From RGIG5612 sp017511185 (GTDB lineage Bacteria; Bacillota; Clostridia; Lachnospirales; Lachnospiraceae): a stretch of 64,000 nt of DNA. The notes under the pieces were generated by a model. That model saw only the letters and a list, made by a program, of their open reading frames with translations. It did no database searches and was not told the origin of the DNA. Positions within the stretch are counted from its first letter, which is position 1. Every line of letters starts with the position of its first letter. The position numbers and the translations under genes were made by a program. Shown here piece after piece: positions 26,301-34,512 of the stretch. The stretch spans positions 4,194-68,193 of the forward strand of contig JAFWLF010000144.1 of NCBI GenBank assembly GCA_017511185.1, read 5' to 3'.

Positions 26301-27347
26301 ATGAATAACAAAACAAAATACATTTCCTATCTTTCCGTTATAGGCAGCATAGCAGTCGTATACTTGCATGCGAATGGATGTTTTTGGTCATTCAGTACGG
26401 ACCCTTATTGGAAGTCAGCGAATATTATTGAGTCTTTATTTTATTTTGCTGTTCCAATCTTTTTTATGATTTCCGGAGCCACTTTACTTAATTATTCTGA
26501 AAGATATGATACAAAGACTTTTTTTAAAAAAAGAGCAGTAAAAACGCTTATTCCATTTCTTGCCTGGAGTATTATTGCGTTAATTCTGATCATCATAGAA
26601 TCACTAATAAAAGGCGATGCACTGCCTTCCTTTAGAGAAGTAATAAAAGGACTGGTCAGCGGCAGAATCATAGATGTGTATTGGTTCTTCCCTGCATTAT
26701 TCTGTGTCTATCTTTGTATTCCTCTTTTTGCAGCGGTTGCAAAAGAAAAAAGGAAAGCAGTTTTTTCCTATATTGCAGTCGTGTGTTTTGTCCTTAATAT
26801 CCTAATCCCGTTTTTTATTTACGTATTCGATCTCCCAACAGCTGATTACCCATATTATATTGGTGTGGGAGCGGGTTATTTATTTTATGTACTGACAGGC
26901 TATCTGTTGAATGAATATGACTTAAATGCCGGGACAAGGGTAATCATCTATATTCTTTCTGTTCTGGGTCTTTTAACACATATATTAGGGACATATTTCT
27001 CCTCCATGGAGGCAAACGAATTGATCCGCACGTATAAGGGATATAACAATCTTCCTTGCATTCTATATACGTTAGGATTATTTGTTCTGGTTAAAAACTT
27101 AGTTCAAAAAAAACAATCGGATAAGACGACATGGCTGGACAAAATAGTCATGTTCCTGAAACGATACACATTCAGTATTTACCTGATTCACTATTTCTTT
27201 ATTCAGGGGGCGGTCAGACTACTTCACATGGACAATACAAACCTTTGGTACCGGTTGTTATGTCCGATCGTAGTTATAGTATTGTGTATAGGAATCACCT
27301 TTGTTCTAAGAAAAATACCTGTTATAAAAAAGATAGTTCCAGAATAG
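26301..27347 (+). CDS. acyltransferase family 3 integral membrane protein
   Basis: 348 residues with about ten membrane segments. The start ISYLSVIGSIAVVYLHANG has the early membrane His typical of Acyl_transf_3 proteins (OafA/WecH type), and FFMISGATLL follows; FSIYLIHYFFIQG near the C-terminus is another family segment. These enzymes acetylate or acylate sugars during glycan assembly or export. The gene is paired with the DUF4422 gene and converges on a minus-strand LicD gene, 17 bases between stops. It differs in sequence from the second such protein at 46981-48072. Confidence 0.82.
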   Translation: MNNKTKYISYLSVIGSIAVVYLHANGCFWSFSTDPYWKSANIIESLFYFAVPIFFMISGATLLNYSERYDTKTFFKKRAVKTLIPFLAWSIIALILIIIESLIKGDALPSFREVIKGLVSGRIIDVYWFFPALFCVYLCIPLFAAVAKEKRKAVFSYIAVVCFVLNILIPFFIYVFDLPTADYPYYIGVGAGYLFYVLTGYLLNEYDLNAGTRVIIYILSVLGLLTHILGTYFSSMEANELIRTYKGYNNLPCILYTLGLFVLVKNLVQKKQSDKTTWLDKIVMFLKRYTFSIYLIHYFFIQGAVRLLHMDNTNLWYRLLCPIVVIVLCIGITFVLRKIPVIKKIVPE

Positions 27348-27364
27348 CTCTTAGGAAAAAATCA

Positions 27365-28174
27365 TTAACCTTCTTCCAGAATGTAAGCGTCAAAACTATG
27401 ATTGATACGCTTGTTTTCCGGAGGAAGCTCCATATAATTCCCATAAAGGCCGGTTAGATAGGACTCCGTACAGCCTGGCGCGTGAAATTGTTTCCCGCAG
27501 AACTCCACTTCAATTGACTGAAGGAGTTCTGTTTTTTTCATACGCTCACCAGGACTGATACTCCAGGCGATGGATGCAACATAATCACAGTCGTTAAAAT
27601 CAAGCTGTGTGATTAAATGATGCATTTTTTTACCGTAATATTTACAGCCGCGCAGTTTTGGGATGATCAACAGAAGGGTCTTTGCCAATGCGCGGAACTT
27701 AGTCCTGCCATTTCCCCAACGGGCAATGGAACGAGAGTAAAGAACGCGGAGATGATGTGCTTTATTAAGAATGCGGGCACTTTCATTAGGATCATCAGGC
27801 AGCCCGTCAATTGGGAAAACATCTATCCAAAGATGGTGATCACCAGTAGTGTAGTCTTCTTTGATCTCTGTATTTAAATCTTCAATTTTAGCAAAAGGAA
27901 AGTCAGCCTTCTTGTTTTCATAGCTTCTTAAAAAAAGCCGTGAAGAAACAGGAGGAGATTCTTTGAATACTTGATGTAGCCTTTCATAATCCGGTCGTGG
28001 CATAAAGACGTCGATATCATCATCCCAAGGAATAAAACCTTTATGACGGACTGCACCTAAAAGCGTTCCTCCTGCCAAAAAGTAACGTAAATTGTTTTCA
28101 TCACAATAATCAGCAAATTCAGACAGAATCTGGAAAATGGTTTCTTTTATTTCATCTGAAGAAAGTTTTTTCAT
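27365..28174 (-). CDS. LicD-family phosphotransferase
   Basis: 269 residues from ATG 28174, with GAGG about six bases upstream and only seven bases after the preceding gene. A longer reading to 28273 would run back into that gene. LAGGTLLGAVRHKGFIPWDD with the following DIDVFMPRPDY matches the LicD core, and WIDVFPIDGLPDD and YMELPPENKR follow as in the LicD at 23388. The two are close paralogues (near-identical core). It probably transfers a phospho-substituent to glycan. Confidence 0.85.
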   Translation of the reverse strand: MKKLSSDEIKETIFQILSEFADYCDENNLRYFLAGGTLLGAVRHKGFIPWDDDIDVFMPRPDYERLHQVFKESPPVSSRLFLRSYENKKADFPFAKIEDLNTEIKEDYTTGDHHLWIDVFPIDGLPDDPNESARILNKAHHLRVLYSRSIARWGNGRTKFRALAKTLLLIIPKLRGCKYYGKKMHHLITQLDFNDCDYVASIAWSISPGERMKKTELLQSIEVEFCGKQFHAPGCTESYLTGLYGNYMELPPENKRINHSFDAYILEEG

Positions 28175-28181
28175 GTCATCC

Positions 28182-29264
28182 TCATATTTCCGAAACAAAA
28201 TGAATGATTGCCGTTTTGAAGGCTTCCATGTCGTTATTAACATCCGACAATAGACGATCGCATCCTGCTTCAAATTCCTCCTGGTTAAAGTCCTTCAGAT
28301 ATGCTTCAAGAAGATCTTTAACATCGTCTTTGAAAATATCAACTGCAAAGCCTATTTTATAATGTTCAACTTCTTTTTCCAAAAAAGTATCTTTAGAAAC
28401 AAGGATTGGAATTTTATAGATTGCAGCATCATAAAACCTGTTCGGCATTGCTGTTTTGGTCTCAAGACCAGAGGATAAACCGTAGATAGAATTAATGATG
28501 TTTATTTCCTGATATATTTCATCCTTTTTTGAGTTATTAAAATGTCCTTTAAATGACACATTTGAAATGCTGTTTTTTTGGCAGTAGCCCGGCAGGTCAC
28601 AGTCATTGGTGATATTTCCATAATAGACTAGCTGGTAATTGTTACAGTTTGCAAACTGGCGGATCAATTCAGCATTCTCATTGTAGTATCTGACAGAACC
28701 AACAAATCCGATTGTTGTCATCCCGGAATCTGATGTCTGGTAATGGTCTTTTTTTACACAATCTATATTAATGTTATGCACCAACTTGTATTTTCCAGAT
28801 TCCGGAAGAAACGAAAGAAACCCCTTTGAACTGATTGTGGTAAAGATGGAATGGTCAATCAGGGATTTTACGGTTTTGTAATAAATGGAATTGGATTCAT
28901 GCGTATAATCCCGGATATCAAAAATAAATTTCCCGGCAAAACGTCTTTTCAAAATATCAGCGCACATGACGCCAGGAACTGTAGTAAGGATAATGGCAGA
29001 TGAATAGTTGCCTGATTTTAAATATTTCCGGATAAAACGGGCATATTGAGCCATGATCAAAAGCTTGGAACTCTTTTTGCCGCCTGTTGGACAGTATCGT
29101 TTAAAAAGGATCTCGTTTTCTGCAGCAACGGCATCCATATCATAGCGTTCAAAATAGATGATATCGAACGTTTTATTATTTTCTTCCAGTTGTTTAATAT
29201 AGTATTGCGCAAAGACAGTTTCGTCTTTTGGAAACATACTTATGATTAAACAGTCTTTTTTCAA
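28182..29264 (-). CDS. GT-B fold (GT4-like) glycosyltransferase
   Basis: 360 residues starting at TTG 29264 (GGGGG upstream). The order of segments suits a GT-B enzyme: an N-terminal alpha/beta domain with FIFDIRDYTHES, then IGFVGSVRYYNE and VSFKGHFNNSKKDEIY, and a C-terminal NSIYGLSSGLETKTAMPNRF with an acidic residue where GT4 enzymes bind the donor phosphate. The C-terminal domain resembles glycosyltransferases that keep short histories of lipid-linked oligosaccharides. Family assignment is moderate; the match to GT4 is by pattern only. Confidence 0.7.
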   Translation of the reverse strand: MKKDCLIISMFPKDETVFAQYYIKQLEENNKTFDIIYFERYDMDAVAAENEILFKRYCPTGGKKSSKLLIMAQYARFIRKYLKSGNYSSAIILTTVPGVMCADILKRRFAGKFIFDIRDYTHESNSIYYKTVKSLIDHSIFTTISSKGFLSFLPESGKYKLVHNINIDCVKKDHYQTSDSGMTTIGFVGSVRYYNENAELIRQFANCNNYQLVYYGNITNDCDLPGYCQKNSISNVSFKGHFNNSKKDEIYQEINIINSIYGLSSGLETKTAMPNRFYDAAIYKIPILVSKDTFLEKEVEHYKIGFAVDIFKDDVKDLLEAYLKDFNQEEFEAGCDRLLSDVNNDMEAFKTAIIHFVSEI

Positions 29265-29285
29265 AACATAGCCCCCGTGTTTTTT

Positions 29286-30272
29286 CTACCAGTTTTCTTG
29301 TTTCCCGGCTAAAAACCAATATGCCAAAAAAGCGGTATAGTGTAACATTTTCACTTTTTTACTGATTTTGACAGCATGTTGATATACGTCTGGAGCAAGG
29401 TTTCTGCAATGATTTTTCAGCTCAAGCATTTCCTTATAGCGTTCTTTTGACGGTCCCATTAAAAGAATGGAACAAAGTGCGCGGTAAAAGTAAGTGCTGT
29501 TTCTGGAACACATCATGTGTCTGTTATCAGGAGAGATAGCAACTGTATTTTTATAGAGATTTAAGCCTTCCCGGAATACAAACAGGAAGTTTTTATAATT
29601 TTTGATCCGGCTTTCTTTCGAAACAGTCTGGCCGTCTCTGCCGATCCGATAGCAGTAGACAGGTGTTTTGGAAAAGGTGATCGTTTTTATAAAAGGCATA
29701 AAACGTATCACAAACAACTGATCTGTATAAAACATATGTTCCGGAAGCTGATAAGTACTTTTGCGAATGGCTTCTGTGCGGACAGTCGTATTCCATATCC
29801 CGATTGGAAGCTCACATTTTATTTGATCAATTGAAAAAGTGCCTCCTTCATAGGAGTCCCAGGTCGATTCACATAAAGCAGACTCCCATGTTCCATCTAT
29901 CACCGAGTAGTAACGGTTCAGATACAAGTCGGAATCTGTCGTTTTAAGCTGATCGATCAGTTCTATAAGCCCGTCATGATCGAACCAGTCGTCACCGTCA
30001 AGAAGTTTAAAGTATTTCCCGGTAGCTTCTTTTATACTGCGGTTAACAGTACTGCCATAGCCGCCATTTTGTTTTCGGATCAAACGAAAGGTATTCGGGA
30101 ATTTATCCACATATTTTTGCGCTAAAGCAGCTGTGCCATCTGTAGAGCCATCGTCTTCAATTATGATTTCAAGATCATCCAGAATTTCAGGGATAATACA
30201 GGAGTCCAACGTTTTTTCTAAAAACGCCTCCACGTTATATGATGCGATTGAAACTGTCAGGAGTTTATCCAT
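29286..30272 (-). CDS. GT2 glycosyltransferase
   Basis: 328 residues from ATG 30272 with GGAGG eight bases upstream. Motifs: LTVSIASYNVE, IIIEDDGSTDGT, NGGYGSTVNRSI and FKLLDGDDWFDHD (DGDD 92-95). It is of the same subfamily as the protein at 11830-12879 (NGG(H/Y)GS and x-K-x-x-D-x-D-D-W). First gene of a three-gene minus-strand unit ending in LicD. Confidence 0.87.
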   Translation of the reverse strand: MDKLLTVSIASYNVEAFLEKTLDSCIIPEILDDLEIIIEDDGSTDGTAALAQKYVDKFPNTFRLIRKQNGGYGSTVNRSIKEATGKYFKLLDGDDWFDHDGLIELIDQLKTTDSDLYLNRYYSVIDGTWESALCESTWDSYEGGTFSIDQIKCELPIGIWNTTVRTEAIRKSTYQLPEHMFYTDQLFVIRFMPFIKTITFSKTPVYCYRIGRDGQTVSKESRIKNYKNFLFVFREGLNLYKNTVAISPDNRHMMCSRNSTYFYRALCSILLMGPSKERYKEMLELKNHCRNLAPDVYQHAVKISKKVKMLHYTAFLAYWFLAGKQENW

Positions 30273-30317
30273 GAAGAAGCCTCCATTTTAAAATGAACGA
30301 AATTCCAGTTAGCATGT

Positions 30318-30346
30318 ATTTTACCATTTGAGATGGTTTTTGTCTA
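30318..30346 (-). promoter_or_regulatory. promoter of the 29286-30272 unit
   Basis: On the minus strand, TAGACA (30346-30341), a 17-base spacer and TAAAAT (30323-30318). Divergent from the promoter at 30407. Confidence 0.5.
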
Positions 30347-30406
30347 TTTTACTAAGGAGCACAGCACCAGCCGGGAGAATACAAATAAAAAACTGTCTTC
30401 TTTTAG

Positions 30407-30444
30407 TTGACTAGCGTAAAATATAAAGATATTGTAGTTATAAT
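30407..30444 (+). promoter_or_regulatory. promoter region of the cytidylyltransferase-SDR-LicD unit
   Basis: TTGACT at 30407-30412 with TATTGT 17 bases later (30430-30435); an overlapping TATAAT at 30439-30444 has a weak -35. The start codon at 30469 has AGGAGG ten bases upstream. Confidence 0.5.
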
Positions 30445-30468
30445 AGGTAAACAGGAGGAATACTTAAC

Positions 30469-31182
30469 ATGTCATGTATCGCAATATTAACAGCTGGAGG
30501 AACTGCAACCAGAATGCATCAGGATATACCAAAGCAGTTCTTAAGTGTTGAAAATAAGCCTATTATCATTTATACGCTGGAAGCTTTTCAGCAACATCCA
30601 AATATTGATGAAATATGTGTAGCAATCCTGGAGGGGTGGGATCAGATCCTCTGGGCTTATGCAAAGCAGTTTAATATTTCAAAATTAAAATATGTAGTAA
30701 CCGGCGGAGCTACCGGGCAGGAATCCATCTTCAATGGCTTGGCTGCAGTAAGAGAGGATCATGCAGATGATGATATCGTCATTGTTCATGATGGAAACAG
30801 ACCAATGGTTAGCGGAGATTTAATAACGGATTGTCTTGTTAAACAAAAGCAGTTTGGATCAGCGGTCGCAAGCATCCCTTGTACGGAGGTCGTTTTTGTA
30901 TCTGAAAACAAAACAGATTCCATGACTTCAATTCCTCGTGAAAATCTCCAGAGAACACAAACGCCGCATGCTTATACTTTAGGTGATCTGTGGGATGCAC
31001 ATATGCAGGCGAAAGAAAAAGGAATCACTAATATGGCTGCATCTTGTGCATTGATGGAAGCATTGGGGAAAAAGACTTATTTTTCCAAAGGCTCAGAAAA
31101 GAATCTTAAGATCACAACCGTTGAAGATCTTGAAATTTTCAAAGCATTATTAAATGCGAAAAACGATAACTGGCTTAAGTAG
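30469..31182 (+). CDS. IspD/TarI-like cytidylyltransferase
   Basis: 237 residues. AILTAGGTATRMHQDIPKQF at the start is the CTP-binding loop with the IspD/TarI residues, and IVHDGNRPMV has the family metal-site Asp. ITTVEDLEIF near the end matches the conserved Thr-x-x-(E/D)-D-L. TarI makes CDP-ribitol and IspD makes CDP-methylerythritol; a glycan cluster with an SDR and LicD favours a CDP-polyol or CDP-glycerol-like product. The SDR follows 11 bases downstream. Confidence 0.82.
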   Translation: MSCIAILTAGGTATRMHQDIPKQFLSVENKPIIIYTLEAFQQHPNIDEICVAILEGWDQILWAYAKQFNISKLKYVVTGGATGQESIFNGLAAVREDHADDDIVIVHDGNRPMVSGDLITDCLVKQKQFGSAVASIPCTEVVFVSENKTDSMTSIPRENLQRTQTPHAYTLGDLWDAHMQAKEKGITNMAASCALMEALGKKTYFSKGSEKNLKITTVEDLEIFKALLNAKNDNWLK

Positions 31183-31193
31183 GTTATAGAACG

Positions 31194-32228
31194 ATGAATT
31201 TATTGGAATCAAAACTATATATAGAGGATCTTGACCGAATTGAAAAAACAATAGACCTGGATTATTTCTCAAACAGTTCGATTCTGATAACGGGAGGACT
31301 TGGCCTTATTTGTTCTTCCATCGTTGATCTTTTGGCAGATTATGAATTAAAAAAGAAAAAGAATATACGCATTTTTGTTGCAGCGCGGAACAGAGCAGCT
31401 TTTGAGGAAAAATATGGAAACATCCCATGTGTAGAATTTATTGAATACAATGCCTTAAAAGAGAATCACTTTCCGACTGAAATCGACTATATTATTCATG
31501 GGGCGGGGGTAGCAAGTCCGGATAGGTATATTGATTCCCCTGTTGAGACGATGATGACTAATATTAATGGAATATATGAGCTGCTTGAGTATTCCAGATC
31601 AAATTCGGTCAAGAGAATTGTCTTTATTTCCTCGAGCGAGGTATATGGTGCAAAAACATCTGCGGAATCTTATTTAGAAGAGGATTATGGGTTTGTAAAT
31701 ATTGATTTAATAAGGTCATCATATCCTGAATCAAAGCGGGCAGCCGAGGTATTATGCCGTTCTTTTCATAGTGAATATGGTGTAGATGTTGTAATAGTAA
31801 GGCCGGGACATATATTTGGACCTAGTGCCGGTAAAAATGACAATCGGGTTTCTTCATCTTTTGCATATCAGGCAGCAAAGGGCGAAGATCTTATCTTAAA
31901 AAGTTCAGGACTTCAGAACCGGTCGTACATGTATGCGCCTGATTGTGCGAAGGCGATCATCACAGTGCTCATGAAAGGAAAATCGGGCGAAGCTTATAAT
32001 GTCGGTTCACAGACAATTACGACGATAAGAGAAATGGCAGAATCATATGCTAAAGCAGGCGGCGTTTCACTTTCTGCTGCAGAACCTACAAAAGAGGAAT
32101 TAAAAGCATTTAATCCGATGAACAATGCAGCTTTGAATATTGAAAAGCTTTTAGAGTTAGGCTATCAGGATACTTTTTCAGTAGAAGAAGGATTTTCACA
32201 TACTGTTAAGATAATCAAAAATGATTGA
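31194..32228 (+). CDS. extended SDR (NAD-dependent nucleotide-sugar epimerase/dehydratase-like)
   Basis: 344 residues. The N-terminal Rossmann loop reads ILITGGLGLICS (31-41): the third Gly of the usual GGxGxxG is replaced by Cys40. Other SDR features are intact: IIHGAGVAS, VFISSSEVYG, Tyr177 and Lys181 in YPESKRAAE, and VRPGHIFGP. The family epimerizes, decarboxylates or dehydrates NDP-sugars. It follows the IspD/TarI-like gene by 11 bases and precedes LicD by 24, so it likely modifies a precursor for the same substituent. H. influenzae Bcs1 fuses an IspD-like and an SDR domain, which is a loose parallel. Confidence 0.78.
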   Translation: MNLLESKLYIEDLDRIEKTIDLDYFSNSSILITGGLGLICSSIVDLLADYELKKKKNIRIFVAARNRAAFEEKYGNIPCVEFIEYNALKENHFPTEIDYIIHGAGVASPDRYIDSPVETMMTNINGIYELLEYSRSNSVKRIVFISSSEVYGAKTSAESYLEEDYGFVNIDLIRSSYPESKRAAEVLCRSFHSEYGVDVVIVRPGHIFGPSAGKNDNRVSSSFAYQAAKGEDLILKSSGLQNRSYMYAPDCAKAIITVLMKGKSGEAYNVGSQTITTIREMAESYAKAGGVSLSAAEPTKEELKAFNPMNNAALNIEKLLELGYQDTFSVEEGFSHTVKIIKND

Positions 32229-32252
32229 AACAATAAGAAGGGAACGACAACA

Positions 32253-33224
32253 GTGAAAAGAGAAGAGATTATCAGACTGGAACAAAAGCGTCAATTGGAT
32301 ATGTTAAAGCAATTTGATGCAGTTTGTAAAAAACATGACATTCAGTATTTTTGCGCTTTCGGTACTGTTCTGGGAGCGGTCCGTCATCATGGCTTTATCC
32401 CTTGGGACGATGATATAGATATTGGCATTATGAGAGAGGATTTTAAGAAGTTATGTAAAGTCCCGGAAGAAGAATGGGGTGATGATTATTTACTTTTGGC
32501 TCCAGATACAGATGATGTGAGACATGATAAATTATTTGCCCGCCTGTATCTGAAAAAATCACATATTCAAAGTTATCAGGATGTCGAAGGCTGGCGTAAT
32601 TATAAGGATAACAGTACTTGGAGTACTTCTTTGATGCTGGATATTTTCGTCTTTGATTATGTGCCGGAAAACGCAGCGGAAAGGACAAAAGTATATCAGA
32701 CAATACATGAGAAATTTGCGAAGAGATATCTGATTTCAAAAATCAAACCGATCACGAACAGCCATAATCCAAAAGAGAAATGCAAAGTCTTTATGAAACA
32801 GATCCTCGGACGGACTTTGCGATTGATCCATAAGAAACCATGGAAGTTTTATTATGACAAGTATAATGCTTTGGTCGAAAAATATAATGGCGGAACTAAA
32901 ATTGGCTGTTTTGCCACTACTGGATTCAGCGGTTCGGCATACAATGCTGTCGAGAATATCTGGTATTATGATTATAAAGATTTCTTTCCAACGGTGACGC
33001 TGGAATTTGAAGATATGCAAATCCCTGCTCCAAATGCCTGGGATAAGCTTTTGCATCTTTGGTATGACGGACAAGACGGGGACTATATGCAGTTTCCGCC
33101 AGAGGGACAGCGTTATCATATTAACTTTATTTATCTGGATTTTGGCGACGGAACGAGTTTTGTTATCGATGCAGTAAAAGGGTCATTGGGAGAAGGCAAA
33201 AAAACCATCAGTATGGATGACTAA
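32253..33224 (+). CDS. LicD-family phosphotransferase, divergent
   Basis: 323 residues from GTG 32253 with AAGGGA upstream. FCAFGTVLGAVRHHGFIPWD, DDIDIGIMRED gives the LicD core (34-63), but the remainder differs from the two other LicD proteins: there is an insertion near 80-200 with many Lys residues, FFPTVTLEFEDMQIP, and a late YMQFPPEGQRY. The downstream part of the unit and its own CTP-dependent synthase suggest a different phospho-substituent than the other copies. The stop codon overlaps that of the convergent epimerase gene (33221-33224). Confidence 0.83.
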   Translation: MKREEIIRLEQKRQLDMLKQFDAVCKKHDIQYFCAFGTVLGAVRHHGFIPWDDDIDIGIMREDFKKLCKVPEEEWGDDYLLLAPDTDDVRHDKLFARLYLKKSHIQSYQDVEGWRNYKDNSTWSTSLMLDIFVFDYVPENAAERTKVYQTIHEKFAKRYLISKIKPITNSHNPKEKCKVFMKQILGRTLRLIHKKPWKFYYDKYNALVEKYNGGTKIGCFATTGFSGSAYNAVENIWYYDYKDFFPTVTLEFEDMQIPAPNAWDKLLHLWYDGQDGDYMQFPPEGQRYHINFIYLDFGDGTSFVIDAVKGSLGEGKKTISMDD

Positions 33225-34348
33225 TGGTTTTGAAGCGGATTCCAAGGAGTATATGTATTTTTTTCTAAGATGTCTGCGATCCGTTCACTTGCATGTCCAT
33301 CACCATATGGATTACTTGCATGTGACATGGCGTCGTAGGCATTTTGGTTTTCCAAAAGTTCTTTAAAATTACGGTAAATCGATTCTTCCTCTGTCCCAAC
33401 AAGACGGAGAGTTCCTGCTTCCACGCCTTCCGGACGTTCCGTTGTGTTACGCATGACCAGAACTGGTTTTCCATAGGTTGGGCATTCTTCCTGAATGCCT
33501 CCGGAATCTGTCAGGCACAAATGGCAGCGGGCTTCAAAATTATGACAGTCAATCACATCGACTGGTTCGATCAAATGAATCTGTTCACAGTCTTTCAGTT
33601 CCTCTTCTGCAGCCTGCCGGACAAGCGGGTTCATATGAATAGGATAGATCGCCTTGCATTCCGGGTGTTCCTGTAATACGCGGCGGATCGCACGGAACAT
33701 TTGGTGCATTGGTTTTCCCAGATTTTCCCTGCGGTGGGCAGTGATAAAGATAAATTTGCTGTCATTTATCCAATCCAGCTCCGGATGAGAATAATGATCC
33801 GTAACGGTATAACGCATTGCATCAATGACTGTATTGCCAGTTACAAAAATGGTCGAAGGATCTTTCCCTTCTCTCAGCAGATTCTTCTGACTAAGCGGTG
33901 TCGGGGCAAAATTGTATTGTGAAATAATTCCAACGGCTTCCCGGTTGAATTCTTCCGGATATGGGCTGTAGAGATTGTAGGTGCGAAGTCCTGCTTCTAC
34001 ATGACCAACAGGAATCTGAAGATAGAAGCAGGCAAGAGCTGTGACAAAGGTAGTCGAAGTATCTCCGTGTACTAAAACAACATCTGGACGTATTTCTTCC
34101 AGAATCTGGCGGATGGAGTTTAAAATATTGGTCGTGATATCAAAAAGATCCTGCCTGTCTTTCATGATGTTCAGGTCATAATCCGGAACGATCTGGAAAG
34201 TATCCAGGACTTGGTCCAGCATCTGTCTGTGCTGCGCGGTGACGCAGACGATAACATCCAGTCCCTTTCTCTTTTTCATTTCCAGAATCAGAGGGCACAT
34301 CTTTATCGCTTCTGGACGCGTACCAAACACGGTTAATATTTTTTTCAT
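33221..34348 (-). CDS. wecB: UDP-N-acetylglucosamine 2-epimerase (non-hydrolysing)
   Basis: 375 residues, full length for the family. Diagnostic segments are ILTVFGTRPEAIKM, VLVHGDTSTTF, GHVEAGLRT, YPEEFNREA, ITAHRRENLG and TDSGGIQEE. The enzyme converts UDP-GlcNAc to UDP-ManNAc, a precursor of teichoic acid linkage units, capsules and exopolysaccharides. ATG 34348 has AAGGAGA upstream, and a strong promoter lies at 34389-34417. It stands alone on the minus strand between plus-strand units. MnaA would be the name in Bacillus. Confidence 0.93.
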   Translation of the reverse strand: MKKILTVFGTRPEAIKMCPLILEMKKRKGLDVIVCVTAQHRQMLDQVLDTFQIVPDYDLNIMKDRQDLFDITTNILNSIRQILEEIRPDVVLVHGDTSTTFVTALACFYLQIPVGHVEAGLRTYNLYSPYPEEFNREAVGIISQYNFAPTPLSQKNLLREGKDPSTIFVTGNTVIDAMRYTVTDHYSHPELDWINDSKFIFITAHRRENLGKPMHQMFRAIRRVLQEHPECKAIYPIHMNPLVRQAAEEELKDCEQIHLIEPVDVIDCHNFEARCHLCLTDSGGIQEECPTYGKPVLVMRNTTERPEGVEAGTLRLVGTEEESIYRNFKELLENQNAYDAMSHASNPYGDGHASERIADILEKNTYTPWNPLQNH

Positions 34349-34388
34349 ATTGTCTCCTTACTGCTTCAGCCGTTTTGGATGTTAATCA

Positions 34389-34417
34389 ATTATAAATCGA
34401 CTTTCCTGGCTCTTCAA
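34389..34417 (-). promoter_or_regulatory. promoter of the UDP-GlcNAc 2-epimerase gene
   Basis: Minus strand: TTGAAG (34417-34412), a 17-base spacer and TATAAT (34394-34389). Confidence 0.6.
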
Positions 34418-34449
34418 CAATTTTCCCATTAACGGATACTGCTGATATA

Positions 34450-34478
34450 TTGCGTATATTTTATATTGTTGCTAAAAT
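34450..34478 (+). promoter_or_regulatory. promoter before the third polymerase gene
   Basis: TTGCGT (34450-34455), a 17-base spacer and TAAAAT (34473-34478). It overlaps the TTG that would give a longer protein, so the start at ATG 34513 is preferred. Confidence 0.5.
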
Positions 34479-34512
34479 AATAAAGTTATACAAAAGTATT
34501 GAGAACACTCAA

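Noticed and set aside
30469..31182. Housekeeping IspD
   Set aside because: Kept as IspD/TarI-like: it lies in a glycan unit with SDR and LicD, so isoprenoid synthesis is less likely though not excluded.
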